Positions 8,593 through 17,714 of a stretch of DNA of 64,000 nucleotides are shown piece after piece. The stretch is from Erysipelotrichaceae bacterium (GTDB taxonomy: Bacteria; Bacillota_I; Bacilli_A; Erysipelotrichales; Erysipelotrichaceae), in contig JAFTCJ010000007.1 of the NCBI GenBank assembly GCA_017454765.1, positions 82,391 through 146,390 of the forward strand, written 5' to 3'. The first letter of the stretch is position 1. The number at the start of each line of letters is the position of its first letter. The position numbers and the translations under genes were made by a program. The notes beneath the pieces were generated by a model. That model made no database searches, had not been told where the DNA came from, and saw nothing but the letters and a program-made list of their open reading frames with translations.

Positions 8593-11592
8593 ATGAGAAC
8601 TGTATGTAAAGAACTGTTTCGTGCGATACACGAAAGATGCTGGCTTTATATCGAGTATCATAACAAGAAAGAAGAAAATACAAAATACTGGATTTCAGTG
8701 AAAGAACTGAATCCTTTTAACGGGTCGATTGTAGTTGATGGAATGCACCTGCGAAGCTATGAAATCAAGGAATTAAAACTGTCTATCGACCGTATAACCA
8801 GTGCAAAAGTAATAGAGGGTACTTATGCACCAGTACCTGAATCATTAATCGTTGATATCAGAGACAATCCGGAAAAGTATGTTTCTGTTTTTTCCGATAC
8901 TGTTAATCTGAAAATACTGAATTATCTGGACAGGTGTAACAGGCTTGACCAGACCCCATACAAAACAGATGCAGTTCTAGTAGATTACCTGGATGATGAA
9001 ATACTGGGAAAAGAAACATTGAAGCTTAATCCCTTGCAGTTTGATCAGATGATCAAAGGATTCCAGAAAAAGACCGATAAAAAACAGATAGACAAATTGC
9101 AAATGATACAGTTGGGTCTGAATCTGCTGTCGATCAATACGCACCGGGGGATCTACATATTAGCATATCAGCCGCTGAAACTGGATGTGAAAAACAGAAC
9201 GTTAAAAGCCGAAGATGATATTGAAATCTGTTCCGAATTCACAATAGACGGAGAGAAACAAAGCATCAGGCAGTTTATTGATGCAGAAGATTTACATCTC
9301 CTTAATGATTTCAAAAACAACGCCGAAAAGATAAGAGAGATTATTTCACAGAATAATCAGAATGTTTATGTTGATGACATGCCTTATCTGATTGAGATCG
9401 CCCGAAATCCATTAATTGATCTGAATTATGAATACAACGGAATTCTGGACATGTATCAGAATTCTGATTATGTAACGGAACCGATCAGAGCTTTTTTCGG
9501 TGAACTGACCTCGCATTCAATGAGGAAGAAGTCTTATCCATTGATCCTGACGGACAGCAGGATCAATCTGGATCAGCTTTCCGCAATGAATCATGCGATG
9601 CGTTATCCGATTTCTTATGTGCAGGGTCCGCCCGGAACAGGAAAAACCAGGACGATCGTCAATATCATCGTTACCTCGTTTTTCAATGAAAGAACAGTAT
9701 TGTTTTCTTCATACAACAATCACCCCATTGATGAAGTGGTAGATCAATTGAAGGAACTGAAATGCGGGAAATTTACAATACCGTTCCCTGTAGTGAGACT
9801 GGGAAACAATATAGAAGTCGCAAACACCATAAAACAGATCCGATCGCTGTACGAGACAGTCAAGGACATCAATGTCTCTGAAGCGTCTCAGGACAGGAAC
9901 TTCAACGAGAGATCTGAACAGGCAAAAGCATTGACTGAATTCCTGGAGAGTTATGAAGAAAGAGTCGATCTTCTCGAAAGAAAAGATACAATAGAGCAGC
10001 TGCTGCGAAACAACACGCAGATGAATTTTCAAGTGAATATTCAGACAGGCCAGCTTCGTGAAGTCGATCAGAGACTGAAGGAATTGAAGCAGCACAGCAT
10101 CGAAGATGCATTGAAACTGATCGATACTGATTTTGAAGCGATCATGACTTATCTGAATTATGCATCTATCAAATATATCAAACGCATTTCTGAGCCAAAG
10201 AATGAAGATCTGAAAAAGATTCTTTACATGACCGATGAGAAAGAACAGCTTCAGGAATTTAATCGCTATCTTTCAACAGAAGAGAATTTGAAGAAGTTCC
10301 TCCGTATCTTTCCGATAGTTGCAACGACCTGCATATCGGCACACAAACTGGCTGATCCCAAACCGGTATTTGATATGACGATCATCGATGAAGCCAGCCA
10401 GTGCAATACAGCCATTTCTCTGGTTCCGATCATCAGAGGCAGAAATATGCTTCTTGTAGGTGACCCTCAGCAGCTGCAGCCCGTAATCGTTATGAATCCT
10501 TCTGACAGCAAGGCGTTGAGAAATAAATTCGGTGTTTCCGAAGAATATGACTACTGCACAAGTTCTATCTATAAAACATATCTTGCATGTGATGCAGTCA
10601 GCGATGAAGTTCTTCTGAGCCATCATTACCGCTGTGACTCAAAGATTATCGGATTCAACAACAGAAAGTATTATAACAACAAGCTGAAGATGCATGGAAA
10701 GCAAGTCAGCAAGAATCCTCTTGTTTTCGTCAATGTTCCGGATGACACAAGTGTAAAGAAGAATACTGCTCCGAAAGAAGCCGAAGCGATCATAAATTAT
10801 ATAAAAAACAATCCTGATAAAAAGATCGGTGTGATCACTCCTTTTGTGAATCAGAAAGAACTGATCAATAAAGAACTGGAACTGAGCAATATTGAAGCAG
10901 TAGAATGCGGAACCGTACATGCGTTCCAGGGAGATGAAAAAGACGTCATTCTCTTTTCGCTTGGACTGACTAACAGGACATCTCCGGAGACTTATAACTG
11001 GCTGAAGAACAATAAAGAGTTAATTAATGTTTCGACTTCCAGAGCGAAATACGAACTGATTCTTTTCTCAAATGAAAGCGAATTGCAGCGGCTACATGTC
11101 AGCGAAGAGGATGATGACCTGTATGATCTTTACCAATACGTTAAAACCGATGGCCAATATCAGGTGGCTCAGCGTCTGGTTGAATCACGCGCTTTAGGAA
11201 TCAGGCCATACAGTACAGAGACCGAAACAGCATTCATGGAAAGCTTAAGCAGAGCTTTGGATAATGCTTTCCAGGATGGAAGTAAATTCGTTGTTCATAA
11301 AGAAGTGGCGTTGTCACAGGTCTTTCTGGATAACATTTCACATGAAGACTTCTTTTATCGCGGCCGGTTTGACTTCGTCGTTTTCAGAAAAGTTCAAAAA
11401 GAAGAAATACCGGTTCTAGCGATTGAACTTGATGGGAAAGAACATCTGGAAGACGATGTTGTCAAAAGAAGAGATGAACTGAAACAGAAAATCTGCAGAG
11501 AACATCATTTTGAACTGATCCGTGTGGATAACACATACGCCAGAAGATATCACTATATCAAAGATATTCTGATCAAATACTTTCAGGAGTAA
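8593..11592 (+). CDS. WYL domain - superfamily 1 helicase - nuclease protein
   Basis: A 999-residue protein in three parts. Residues about 8-78 resemble a WYL domain (WLYIEYHN, then VDGMHLRSYEIKEL and LSIDRI). A superfamily 1 (UPF1/DNA2-like) helicase follows: Walker A GPPGTGKT at 345-352, a coiled-coil insert, DEAS at 599-602, GDPQQLQP from 623, HYRCD, TVHAFQGDEKD, and VSTSRAK as motif VI. The C terminus (about 870-999) looks like a DUF2726-type PD-(D/E)XK nuclease, with RGRFDFVVF and IELDGKEH. Codons are visibly richer in A and T (AAT, ATA, AAA) than in neighbours, which suggests acquisition. It is not in an operon with the genes before it. A role in DNA repair or phage defence is inference. 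Confidence 0.88.
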   Translation: MRTVCKELFRAIHERCWLYIEYHNKKEENTKYWISVKELNPFNGSIVVDGMHLRSYEIKELKLSIDRITSAKVIEGTYAPVPESLIVDIRDNPEKYVSVFSDTVNLKILNYLDRCNRLDQTPYKTDAVLVDYLDDEILGKETLKLNPLQFDQMIKGFQKKTDKKQIDKLQMIQLGLNLLSINTHRGIYILAYQPLKLDVKNRTLKAEDDIEICSEFTIDGEKQSIRQFIDAEDLHLLNDFKNNAEKIREIISQNNQNVYVDDMPYLIEIARNPLIDLNYEYNGILDMYQNSDYVTEPIRAFFGELTSHSMRKKSYPLILTDSRINLDQLSAMNHAMRYPISYVQGPPGTGKTRTIVNIIVTSFFNERTVLFSSYNNHPIDEVVDQLKELKCGKFTIPFPVVRLGNNIEVANTIKQIRSLYETVKDINVSEASQDRNFNERSEQAKALTEFLESYEERVDLLERKDTIEQLLRNNTQMNFQVNIQTGQLREVDQRLKELKQHSIEDALKLIDTDFEAIMTYLNYASIKYIKRISEPKNEDLKKILYMTDEKEQLQEFNRYLSTEENLKKFLRIFPIVATTCISAHKLADPKPVFDMTIIDEASQCNTAISLVPIIRGRNMLLVGDPQQLQPVIVMNPSDSKALRNKFGVSEEYDYCTSSIYKTYLACDAVSDEVLLSHHYRCDSKIIGFNNRKYYNNKLKMHGKQVSKNPLVFVNVPDDTSVKKNTAPKEAEAIINYIKNNPDKKIGVITPFVNQKELINKELELSNIEAVECGTVHAFQGDEKDVILFSLGLTNRTSPETYNWLKNNKELINVSTSRAKYELILFSNESELQRLHVSEEDDDLYDLYQYVKTDGQYQVAQRLVESRALGIRPYSTETETAFMESLSRALDNAFQDGSKFVVHKEVALSQVFLDNISHEDFFYRGRFDFVVFRKVQKEEIPVLAIELDGKEHLEDDVVKRRDELKQKICREHHFELIRVDNTYARRYHYIKDILIKYFQE

Positions 11593-11601
11593 CGACTAAG
11601 T

Positions 11602-12135
11602 GTGATACCGGTAACAGCCAATAAACAGCTGATGTGGATACAGGGACTGCTCCCTGAAAAGATCAGGAAGCAGATCACAGATCTGTGTATCGCAAACAAT
11701 GATGATCTGAAACTTTCAGATCATTTTCTGATTTATCCTTTGCATGTTTCGTTCAAGAGAAGTTTCTATACCGATCGTTTTGAAACGATCAGGGATGATC
11801 TGAAGGAATTGCTGGAGGGATACGATCCGATTGACTGTACTTCTTTATTTCCGATGAAGGTCAAAGATATGATCTGGCTTGGTTTTGAGAACGAAGAAGA
11901 ACTGCTGAAGATCCATGAAAGGATCGATGATTATCTTCTGGAAAGATATCAGATCCCGGTGGATGAATTTGACAGAAACTATCATCCCCATGTCACGCTG
12001 TTCCGGGATGATGACGGTGAGAAACTGGAAGAGATGTTAAACAGGATCAAGGATCATTTTCCGATGGAAGATGTCAGGATCGGGGAAGTGATCATCGGTG
12101 CAAGGGGAAAGGAAGGCTGTCTGTATCAGCTGTGA
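11602..12135 (+). CDS. 2H phosphoesterase (2'-5' RNA ligase-like)
   Basis: A 177-residue protein with the two His-x-Ser/Thr motifs of the 2H superfamily: LHVSF in the first half and PHVTLF in the second. Members hydrolyse 2',3'-cyclic phosphates or join RNA ends in the cytosol. The start is a GTG with AGGAG about ten bases upstream, inside the end of the helicase gene. It follows the helicase by ten bases, but its codon use matches the rest of the chromosome. Confidence 0.82.
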   Translation: MIPVTANKQLMWIQGLLPEKIRKQITDLCIANNDDLKLSDHFLIYPLHVSFKRSFYTDRFETIRDDLKELLEGYDPIDCTSLFPMKVKDMIWLGFENEEELLKIHERIDDYLLERYQIPVDEFDRNYHPHVTLFRDDDGEKLEEMLNRIKDHFPMEDVRIGEVIIGARGKEGCLYQL

Positions 12136-12141
12136 TAAAAT
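12133..12141 (+). promoter_or_regulatory. Extended -10 promoter for the GH1 gene
   Basis: TGA-TAAAAT overlaps the stop codon of the preceding gene and lies 24 bases before the GH1 ATG, leaving room for the AGGAAG ribosome binding site. Confidence 0.45.
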
Positions 12142-12165
12142 GACACTGTCAGAAAGGAAGAGATC

Positions 12166-13566
12166 ATGAGAGAAGATTTTTTATGGGGTTCCGCCACCGC
12201 ATCTTATCAGTGCGAGGGTGCCTGGAACGAAGATGACAAGGTTGAGTCCATGTGGGACCGCTATCTTCATGACAATCATCTGGAAAACGGCGATGTCGCT
12301 TCCGATCATTATCACCGTTACAGGGAAGATATCAAAATGATGGCTGAAGGGAAGCAGAACGCCTATCGTTTTTCTCTGTCCTGGCCTAGGATCATCAAAG
12401 ATAAAGAAGGAACAGTCAACGAAAAAGGCATTGCTTTTTACAGAGAACTGATCCGGACCTGTCTGGATCATAAGATCGCTCCTTTTGTGACTTTATATCA
12501 CTGGGACCTGCCGCAGTATCTGGAGGAGGAAGGCGGATGGCTCAACGTTGAGACGTGCTACGCCTATGAGCGGTATGCGAAAGTCTGTTTTGAAGCATTC
12601 GGCGATCTGGTCGATCACTGGGTGACTTTCAATGAACCGAAGTGGTTCACGGCTTCCGGTTATCTGATCGGCAACTATCCTCCCGGCCATCAGAACGTCC
12701 AGGAGTTCATCACCGCAGCCTATCATGTCATGTATGCCAGTGCTTTGGGCGTGCGTGCATTCAGGGCTTCAGGCAGAAAAGGAACGATCGGCATCGTTCA
12801 TTCCTTCGGTCCGGTCAACGGTGTGGATGATTCTCTGAAGACAAGGATCGCCATGCGTTATGCGGACAACTACGCCAACAACTGGGTATTGGATACGGCA
12901 GCGACAGGCGAGATCCCGTTTGATCTGCTTTGTGTACTGTCACAGAAATATGATCTTTCTTTTATCAGAGAGGATCAGCTGGAAACGATCAGAGAGAATA
13001 CGGTCGATTTCCTCGGACTGAATTATTATTCCCATACGCTGGTAAAGCCTTATACGGAAGGAGAGACCAGTTTCGTCGTCAACAATACCGGCAAGGGCGG
13101 AAGCAATTCCCTGATCATCAAGGGCTGGTTTGAACAGATTTTCGACAATCCCGATGCCATCTACACGGAATGGGGAACACAGATCTATCCTCAGGGTCTC
13201 TATAAGGGACTGAAAGAAGTTTATGAGAAGTATCATCTGCCCGTCTACATCACCGAAAACGGCATCGGTGTCAGGGAAGATGTCTCTGCTGAAAAAGTGG
13301 AAGATGATTACCGTATCAGCTTCATGAACGATCATCTGAATGCGATCATGAACGCGATGGACGAAGGTGTCGATGTGAGGGGTTATTTTGCCTGGTCGAC
13401 CTTCGATCTGTATTCCTGGAAAAACGGTGTCGAGAAAAGATACGGACTGGTGGCCGTTGACTTTGATGACGATCTGAAAAGAAAACCGAAGAAGTCTTAT
13501 GACTGGTACAGAGACGTCATCGATTCAAAGGGAGAAAAGATACGCAGGAAGAAGTGGGACCTTTGA
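12166..13566 (+). CDS. Glycoside hydrolase family 1, probable 6-phospho-beta-glycosidase
   Basis: A 466-residue cytosolic GH1 enzyme. The acid/base is Glu157 in TFNEPKW and the nucleophile is Glu364 in ITENG. Near the C terminus DLYSWKNGVEKRYG resembles the Ser-Lys-Tyr phosphate-binding motif of LacG and Bgl enzymes (SW-NG--KRYG), which favours phosphorylated beta-glucosides or beta-galactosides. No PTS transporter lies in the window, so the sugar phosphate would come from elsewhere. AGGAAG precedes the ATG. A plain beta-glucosidase cannot be excluded. Confidence 0.9.
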   Translation: MREDFLWGSATASYQCEGAWNEDDKVESMWDRYLHDNHLENGDVASDHYHRYREDIKMMAEGKQNAYRFSLSWPRIIKDKEGTVNEKGIAFYRELIRTCLDHKIAPFVTLYHWDLPQYLEEEGGWLNVETCYAYERYAKVCFEAFGDLVDHWVTFNEPKWFTASGYLIGNYPPGHQNVQEFITAAYHVMYASALGVRAFRASGRKGTIGIVHSFGPVNGVDDSLKTRIAMRYADNYANNWVLDTAATGEIPFDLLCVLSQKYDLSFIREDQLETIRENTVDFLGLNYYSHTLVKPYTEGETSFVVNNTGKGGSNSLIIKGWFEQIFDNPDAIYTEWGTQIYPQGLYKGLKEVYEKYHLPVYITENGIGVREDVSAEKVEDDYRISFMNDHLNAIMNAMDEGVDVRGYFAWSTFDLYSWKNGVEKRYGLVAVDFDDDLKRKPKKSYDWYRDVIDSKGEKIRRKKWDL

Positions 13567-13604
13567 CCCAGGATGCGTAATAGAGAAAAAAGAGAGGAAA
13601 GCCA

Positions 13605-14417
13605 ATGAAAAGAATCGATACCTCCATCACATCAAACAGGGGAACGCAGATCCCTCTGACGATCATTGAACCGGATCATTTTCCGGCAAAGCTGCTGATC
13701 TGTGCCCACGGTTTCAAGGCCAAGCGGACAGAAGACGGACGTTTCGTACAGGTAGCTGAAGAGCTGGCGAAGCACGGTGTTCTTTCTGTCATGCCGGGCT
13801 TCCCGGGCTGCGATGAGTCGACGGATGATTTCATCAATTACACGCTGAAAAACTGTCTGGATGACATTGACAGCGTTTATGAGTGTGTCAGAGATCTTTA
13901 TGAACTTGACCTGAGCGATGTCGGCATGATCGGCTACAGCATGGGCGGCAGACTGACCTGTCTCTATATCCGGAAACATCCAGAGATCTCCTGTATCGGT
14001 CTGTGGGCATCCGCTTCCTATGACGGTTTCGGAGGATCCGATGAATTTTTAGGTGTTCCTCTGGAGCAGATGAAAAAGGAAGCGGAAGAAAAGGGCTACT
14101 GTGATTTCCATAATGAATTCGATGATACCGACATCAGGCTGAACAGGGAACTGATCCTGGATATGGAAGAGTATTTGCCGATGGAAGGACTGAAGGAATT
14201 TGGGGGATCGGCGATCCTGGTACACGGCGATGAGGATGTGACAGTACCTTATGAGGTATCTGTGAAAGCATATGAACAGCTGGTGAATGCGAAAGAAAGA
14301 AAACTGGTGACTGTCAAAGGTGCCGATCACGGTTTCGGTGCCTGGAACGGACGCCCCGATCTGTCGAAGATCCTGACGGACAGCACGGTAACTTTCTTTA
14401 AGGAGCACCTCTTATGA
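13605..14417 (+). CDS. Alpha/beta hydrolase (dienelactone hydrolase/acyl-esterase type)
   Basis: A 270-residue serine hydrolase. The oxyanion region is CAHGFKAKR, the nucleophile elbow GYSMGG, the acid in VHGDEDVTVPY and the base in GADHGFG. This pattern fits cytosolic carboxylesterases acting on small acyl or feruloyl-like esters. AGAGAGGAAAG precedes the ATG. Its last four bases overlap the start of the ADP-ribosylglycohydrolase-like gene (ATGA), so both are co-translated and may act on the same compound. Confidence 0.87.
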   Translation: MKRIDTSITSNRGTQIPLTIIEPDHFPAKLLICAHGFKAKRTEDGRFVQVAEELAKHGVLSVMPGFPGCDESTDDFINYTLKNCLDDIDSVYECVRDLYELDLSDVGMIGYSMGGRLTCLYIRKHPEISCIGLWASASYDGFGGSDEFLGVPLEQMKKEAEEKGYCDFHNEFDDTDIRLNRELILDMEEYLPMEGLKEFGGSAILVHGDEDVTVPYEVSVKAYEQLVNAKERKLVTVKGADHGFGAWNGRPDLSKILTDSTVTFFKEHLL

Positions 14418-16384
14418 AACTGACTGTCGAAGGAAGAAACGAGTATCTGAACAAGGTCTATGCCTCCTGGCTGGGCAAGCTGATCGGCATCAGACTGGGT
14501 TCACCGGTGGAGGGCTGGAGCCATGAACAGATCATGGAGAAGTATCCGGATGAAGAAGGATATCTTGTGGATTACGATGTCTATGCTGCCGATGATGACA
14601 GCAACGGTCCTTTGTTTTTTGTCAGGGCTTTGCTGGATGATAAACAGATCAGTGCCGAAACGATCGGCGATGCTCTCCTGAATTATCTTTGCGAGTATCA
14701 CGGATTCTTCTGGTGGGGAGGCGTCGGTGTCTCGAGTGAACATACGGCCTATGAAAATCTGAAGAAAGGGATCAAAGCGCCGCTGTCCGGAAGCAGGGAG
14801 ACAAACGGACTGACGATGGCGGAACAGATCGGCGGTCAGATCTTCTCCGACTGCTGGGGCTACGTGGCCGGATATGATCCTGAACTGGCGAAGAAATTAT
14901 CAGCCATGGCATCCAGTGTCACCCATGACGGCAACGGCATTGAAGGCGGTATCTTTGTGGCGGTCGCCATCACGCTGGCGATGCAGAGGAATGACATCCA
15001 TCAAGTGATCGATGAGGCCCTGACTTACCTGGATCAGGATATGGAGTATTGTCAAGTTGCGAAAGACATCATCCGTTTCTACAGAGAAAACCCGGATGAC
15101 TGGAAAAAATGTCTGGATTACATTCAGAAGAATTACGGTTACGACAAATACCCGGGTGTCTGCCACATCATTCCCAACATGGCCCTGATGATCATGGCGA
15201 TGTCCTACGGCGACAATGATTTTGACAAGACGATGGTGATGCTCAACAGGTCGGGATGGGATACCGACTGCAACTGCGGCAATGTCGGCAGCATCCTCGG
15301 TGCACTGCTCGGTTTAGATGGGATCAATGAAAAATGGATCCGTCCGATCAACGACCTGATCAATTCATCCAGTGCGATCGGCTGTCTCAACATCCAGTAT
15401 GCTTCGGAATCGGCGATGCTGTTCACGAAGCTGGCATATCAGCTTCAAGGCATTCAGATCGCTGAATTTGGTAAGTTTGTACTGCCGTATGCGACCAGAG
15501 CAATCCGCTGCAATGACGGATCGATCGAAGTGAAAAACGATCAGCTGTATGTCAGCAGCAAGGACATCTATACCTATGCCTACTATCTGGCAGATGATCT
15601 TTACGATGCCAGATATGATCCGGAATTCTCACCGATCACTGAGCCGGGCGATATCGTATCAGTCGACCTGTTCAATGACAATCTCTGTGATTATGAATCC
15701 TATGTCAGAGACTGCGAAGGGAATGAGTATCGGGAAACTTATTTTGTCGAAGGAGATGACACGATCAACATCGAGGTCCCGACCGGTAAGAATCTCGTCG
15801 TTAACAGAATCGGTCTGCGGGCAAAAAGACCGTATCGGATTAAAGATATCCGGGTGACAAGAAAAGCCATCCTGCATTACGACTTCCGCGACTATCCCCT
15901 GGATCATTACGGACCGCGTTACGGCGGTGACCGTATGAACAACATCAGGGCTTTCGTGAAACATTCCGGGGATTGGGAGATCGATCATTGCCTGAAAGGT
16001 GTTTCCGATGAACATGCCCTGATCTCTTCGGGCTGCTACGGAAACAGCTATTCTCATATCGAATGGGTATTTGAAGCTGAAAAGGGCGATGAGTTTTCTG
16101 TCGTATTCAGCATGAGAGGCTATCTGGATCTCTGCAGGCTCGGGATCAGGGGAAAGGAACTTGTCCTGATCGAAAAGAAAAAGAAAGAAAAAGTCCTGGC
16201 ATCTCATCCGGCAGATATGAGGCCAGGCATTCACGGGCTTGTCATCGACCGCAGGGACGGTCATCTTGAAGTACAGCTGGACGGAAACAGATATGAATTC
16301 CCTGATACTCAGCTGAGAGATCTCTTCGGTATTTATCTGGGAAAAGGCTGCATCTGTAAGACTTATGAACTGAAACTGTACTGA
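14414..16384 (+). CDS. ADP-ribosylglycohydrolase-fold protein with C-terminal beta domain
   Basis: A 656-residue protein. Residues 1-350 have the all-helical ADP-ribosylglycohydrolase fold: KLIGIRLGSPVEG at the start, the first metal site in YAADDDSNG, a GVGVSSEHTAY stretch, a THDGNGIEGG helix and the second metal site in GWDTDCNCG. The remaining 300 residues look like two beta-sandwich modules. Large two-part members like this often sit beside nucleoside or sugar genes and probably cleave an N- or O-glycosidic bond to ribose. It overlaps the upstream esterase gene by four bases and precedes deoD. Confidence 0.85.
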   Translation: MKLTVEGRNEYLNKVYASWLGKLIGIRLGSPVEGWSHEQIMEKYPDEEGYLVDYDVYAADDDSNGPLFFVRALLDDKQISAETIGDALLNYLCEYHGFFWWGGVGVSSEHTAYENLKKGIKAPLSGSRETNGLTMAEQIGGQIFSDCWGYVAGYDPELAKKLSAMASSVTHDGNGIEGGIFVAVAITLAMQRNDIHQVIDEALTYLDQDMEYCQVAKDIIRFYRENPDDWKKCLDYIQKNYGYDKYPGVCHIIPNMALMIMAMSYGDNDFDKTMVMLNRSGWDTDCNCGNVGSILGALLGLDGINEKWIRPINDLINSSSAIGCLNIQYASESAMLFTKLAYQLQGIQIAEFGKFVLPYATRAIRCNDGSIEVKNDQLYVSSKDIYTYAYYLADDLYDARYDPEFSPITEPGDIVSVDLFNDNLCDYESYVRDCEGNEYRETYFVEGDDTINIEVPTGKNLVVNRIGLRAKRPYRIKDIRVTRKAILHYDFRDYPLDHYGPRYGGDRMNNIRAFVKHSGDWEIDHCLKGVSDEHALISSGCYGNSYSHIEWVFEAEKGDEFSVVFSMRGYLDLCRLGIRGKELVLIEKKKKEKVLASHPADMRPGIHGLVIDRRDGHLEVQLDGNRYEFPDTQLRDLFGIYLGKGCICKTYELKLY

Positions 16385-16433
16385 GATTCAAACGGATCTG
16401 ATGAAATAATAGAAGCAGAAAGAGAGAAACACA

Positions 16434-17144
16434 ATGAAAGAATTTAACGGAACACCGCACAACACGGCGAAGCTCGGAGAGATCGCAAAGACCGTCATCA
16501 TGCCGGGAGATCCTTTAAGGGCGAAGTATATTGCCGAGAATTTCCTGGAAGACGCAAAGGAGTTCAACCATGTCAGGAACATGCTGGGATACACGGGAAC
16601 TTATAAAGGCGTACCGGTATCGGTTATGGGACACGGCATGGGCATCCCTTCGATGGCGATCTATTCCTATGAGCTCTACAAGTTCTATGAAGTGGAAAAC
16701 ATCATCCGTGTCGGTTCCTGCGGGGGCAGACTCGATGAGATGAAGATCTTCGATACGATCCTTGTGGAGGCTGCTTATTCGACTTCATCCTTTGCAGATA
16801 CCGCTTTTGCCTACAAGGAGGATCTGATGTATCCGGATGAAGGTCTGACAAGGATGCTGGAAGAGACGGTCAGTGAAAAGGGAAAGAAGGTCTATAAAGG
16901 GATCGTCCACAGCGGAGACTGTTTCTACAGTGATCCTTCCGTACAGAAGAAGGAACCTTATGACATCATTGCCGGCGAGATGGAATGCTTCGGACTGTTT
17001 GCCAACGCCAGATATCTGGGCAAGAAGGCGGCAGGCCTTCTGACAGTTTCCGACAAACCGGGAGAGGAGGCATCTCCTGAGGAGAGACAGACGGCTTTCA
17101 ATGATATGATCGAGATCGCTCTGGAGACAGCGGTCAGACTTTAA
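16434..17144 (+). CDS. deoD: Purine nucleoside phosphorylase, DeoD type
   Basis: A 236-residue cytosolic enzyme that splits purine (deoxy)nucleosides with phosphate into base and pentose 1-phosphate. Hallmarks of the hexameric class are seen: PTPHN-like start GTPHNTAKLGEIAKTVIMPGDPLRAK, MGHGMG, VGSCGG, the ribose-binding GEMECFGLF and the late Asp in TVSDKPG. AAAGAGAG precedes the ATG. It ends at a terminator and follows the ADP-ribosylglycohydrolase-like gene by 49 bases. Confidence 0.96.
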   Translation: MKEFNGTPHNTAKLGEIAKTVIMPGDPLRAKYIAENFLEDAKEFNHVRNMLGYTGTYKGVPVSVMGHGMGIPSMAIYSYELYKFYEVENIIRVGSCGGRLDEMKIFDTILVEAAYSTSSFADTAFAYKEDLMYPDEGLTRMLEETVSEKGKKVYKGIVHSGDCFYSDPSVQKKEPYDIIAGEMECFGLFANARYLGKKAAGLLTVSDKPGEEASPEERQTAFNDMIEIALETAVRL

Positions 17145-17167
17145 GCGGAGCGATCCGCTTTTCTTTT
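17143..17167 (+). terminator. Intrinsic terminator after deoD
   Basis: AAGCGGA pairs with TCCGCTT around GCGA, followed by TTCTTTT. A TATAAT at 17170-17175 directly after it probably starts the transcript of the next two genes. Confidence 0.8.
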
Positions 17168-17198
17168 GATATAATGTCATCAGGTAAAGGATACTGCT

Positions 17199-17714
17199 AT
17201 GGAAAAGAAGAAAATCTATCTGTCCGGTCCCGACCGTTTAAGAAAGAATGCCCGGGATCTGTTCAAGGAAAAGAAACAGCTTTGTGAAAAGTACGGCTTT
17301 GAACTGCTGGAATATCCCGATGAGCTGTTCGATCTGAAAGGCGATCCCAAAGACAGTCTGCCGCTGGCTGAAAAAAGACTGGAACTGCTGAAACATTGTG
17401 ACATCATGATCGCCGACACCAGGGATTTCCGCAGCTATGTGGAGCCTTACAGCGAATGTGCACTGGAACTGGGCATGGCCTATGCCCTGGGAAAGAAACT
17501 GTATTCCTATATGCCCGATACCAGGATCTGCGATGATCGTTACAGCGGCGAGAAGCATCTGAACGAAAACGGCAGACTGGTCGACAAGGACGGGATCTCA
17601 TTTGAACCGGGTCCTCTGAACCTGATGCTGGAGTATTCTTCCTGCATCGTGGAAGGAGATATGGAAACAGCACTTCGGAAAGTATGTGAAGATCTGCAGA
17701 AAGGAGAAGCCTGA
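17199..17714 (+). CDS. Nucleoside 2-deoxyribosyltransferase-like protein A
   Basis: A 171-residue member of the NDT fold, which swaps bases between 2'-deoxynucleosides through a covalent Glu intermediate. The start KKIYLSGPDR forms the base-binding strand; IADTRDFR and YSECALELGMAYALGKK supply the conserved Asp and the Glu nucleophile. The usual PDSGT in that loop is replaced by EPYSEC, so it is a diverged member. AAAGGAT precedes the ATG. It shares one base with the next gene (TGATG), which suggests a hetero-oligomer or linked activity. Confidence 0.82.
   Translation: MEKKKIYLSGPDRLRKNARDLFKEKKQLCEKYGFELLEYPDELFDLKGDPKDSLPLAEKRLELLKHCDIMIADTRDFRSYVEPYSECALELGMAYALGKKLYSYMPDTRICDDRYSGEKHLNENGRLVDKDGISFEPGPLNLMLEYSSCIVEGDMETALRKVCEDLQKGEA

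Noticed and set aside
12166..13566. Part of a PTS sugar operon
   Set aside because: The GH1 enzyme has phosphosugar-type residues, but no EII component lies anywhere in the window.
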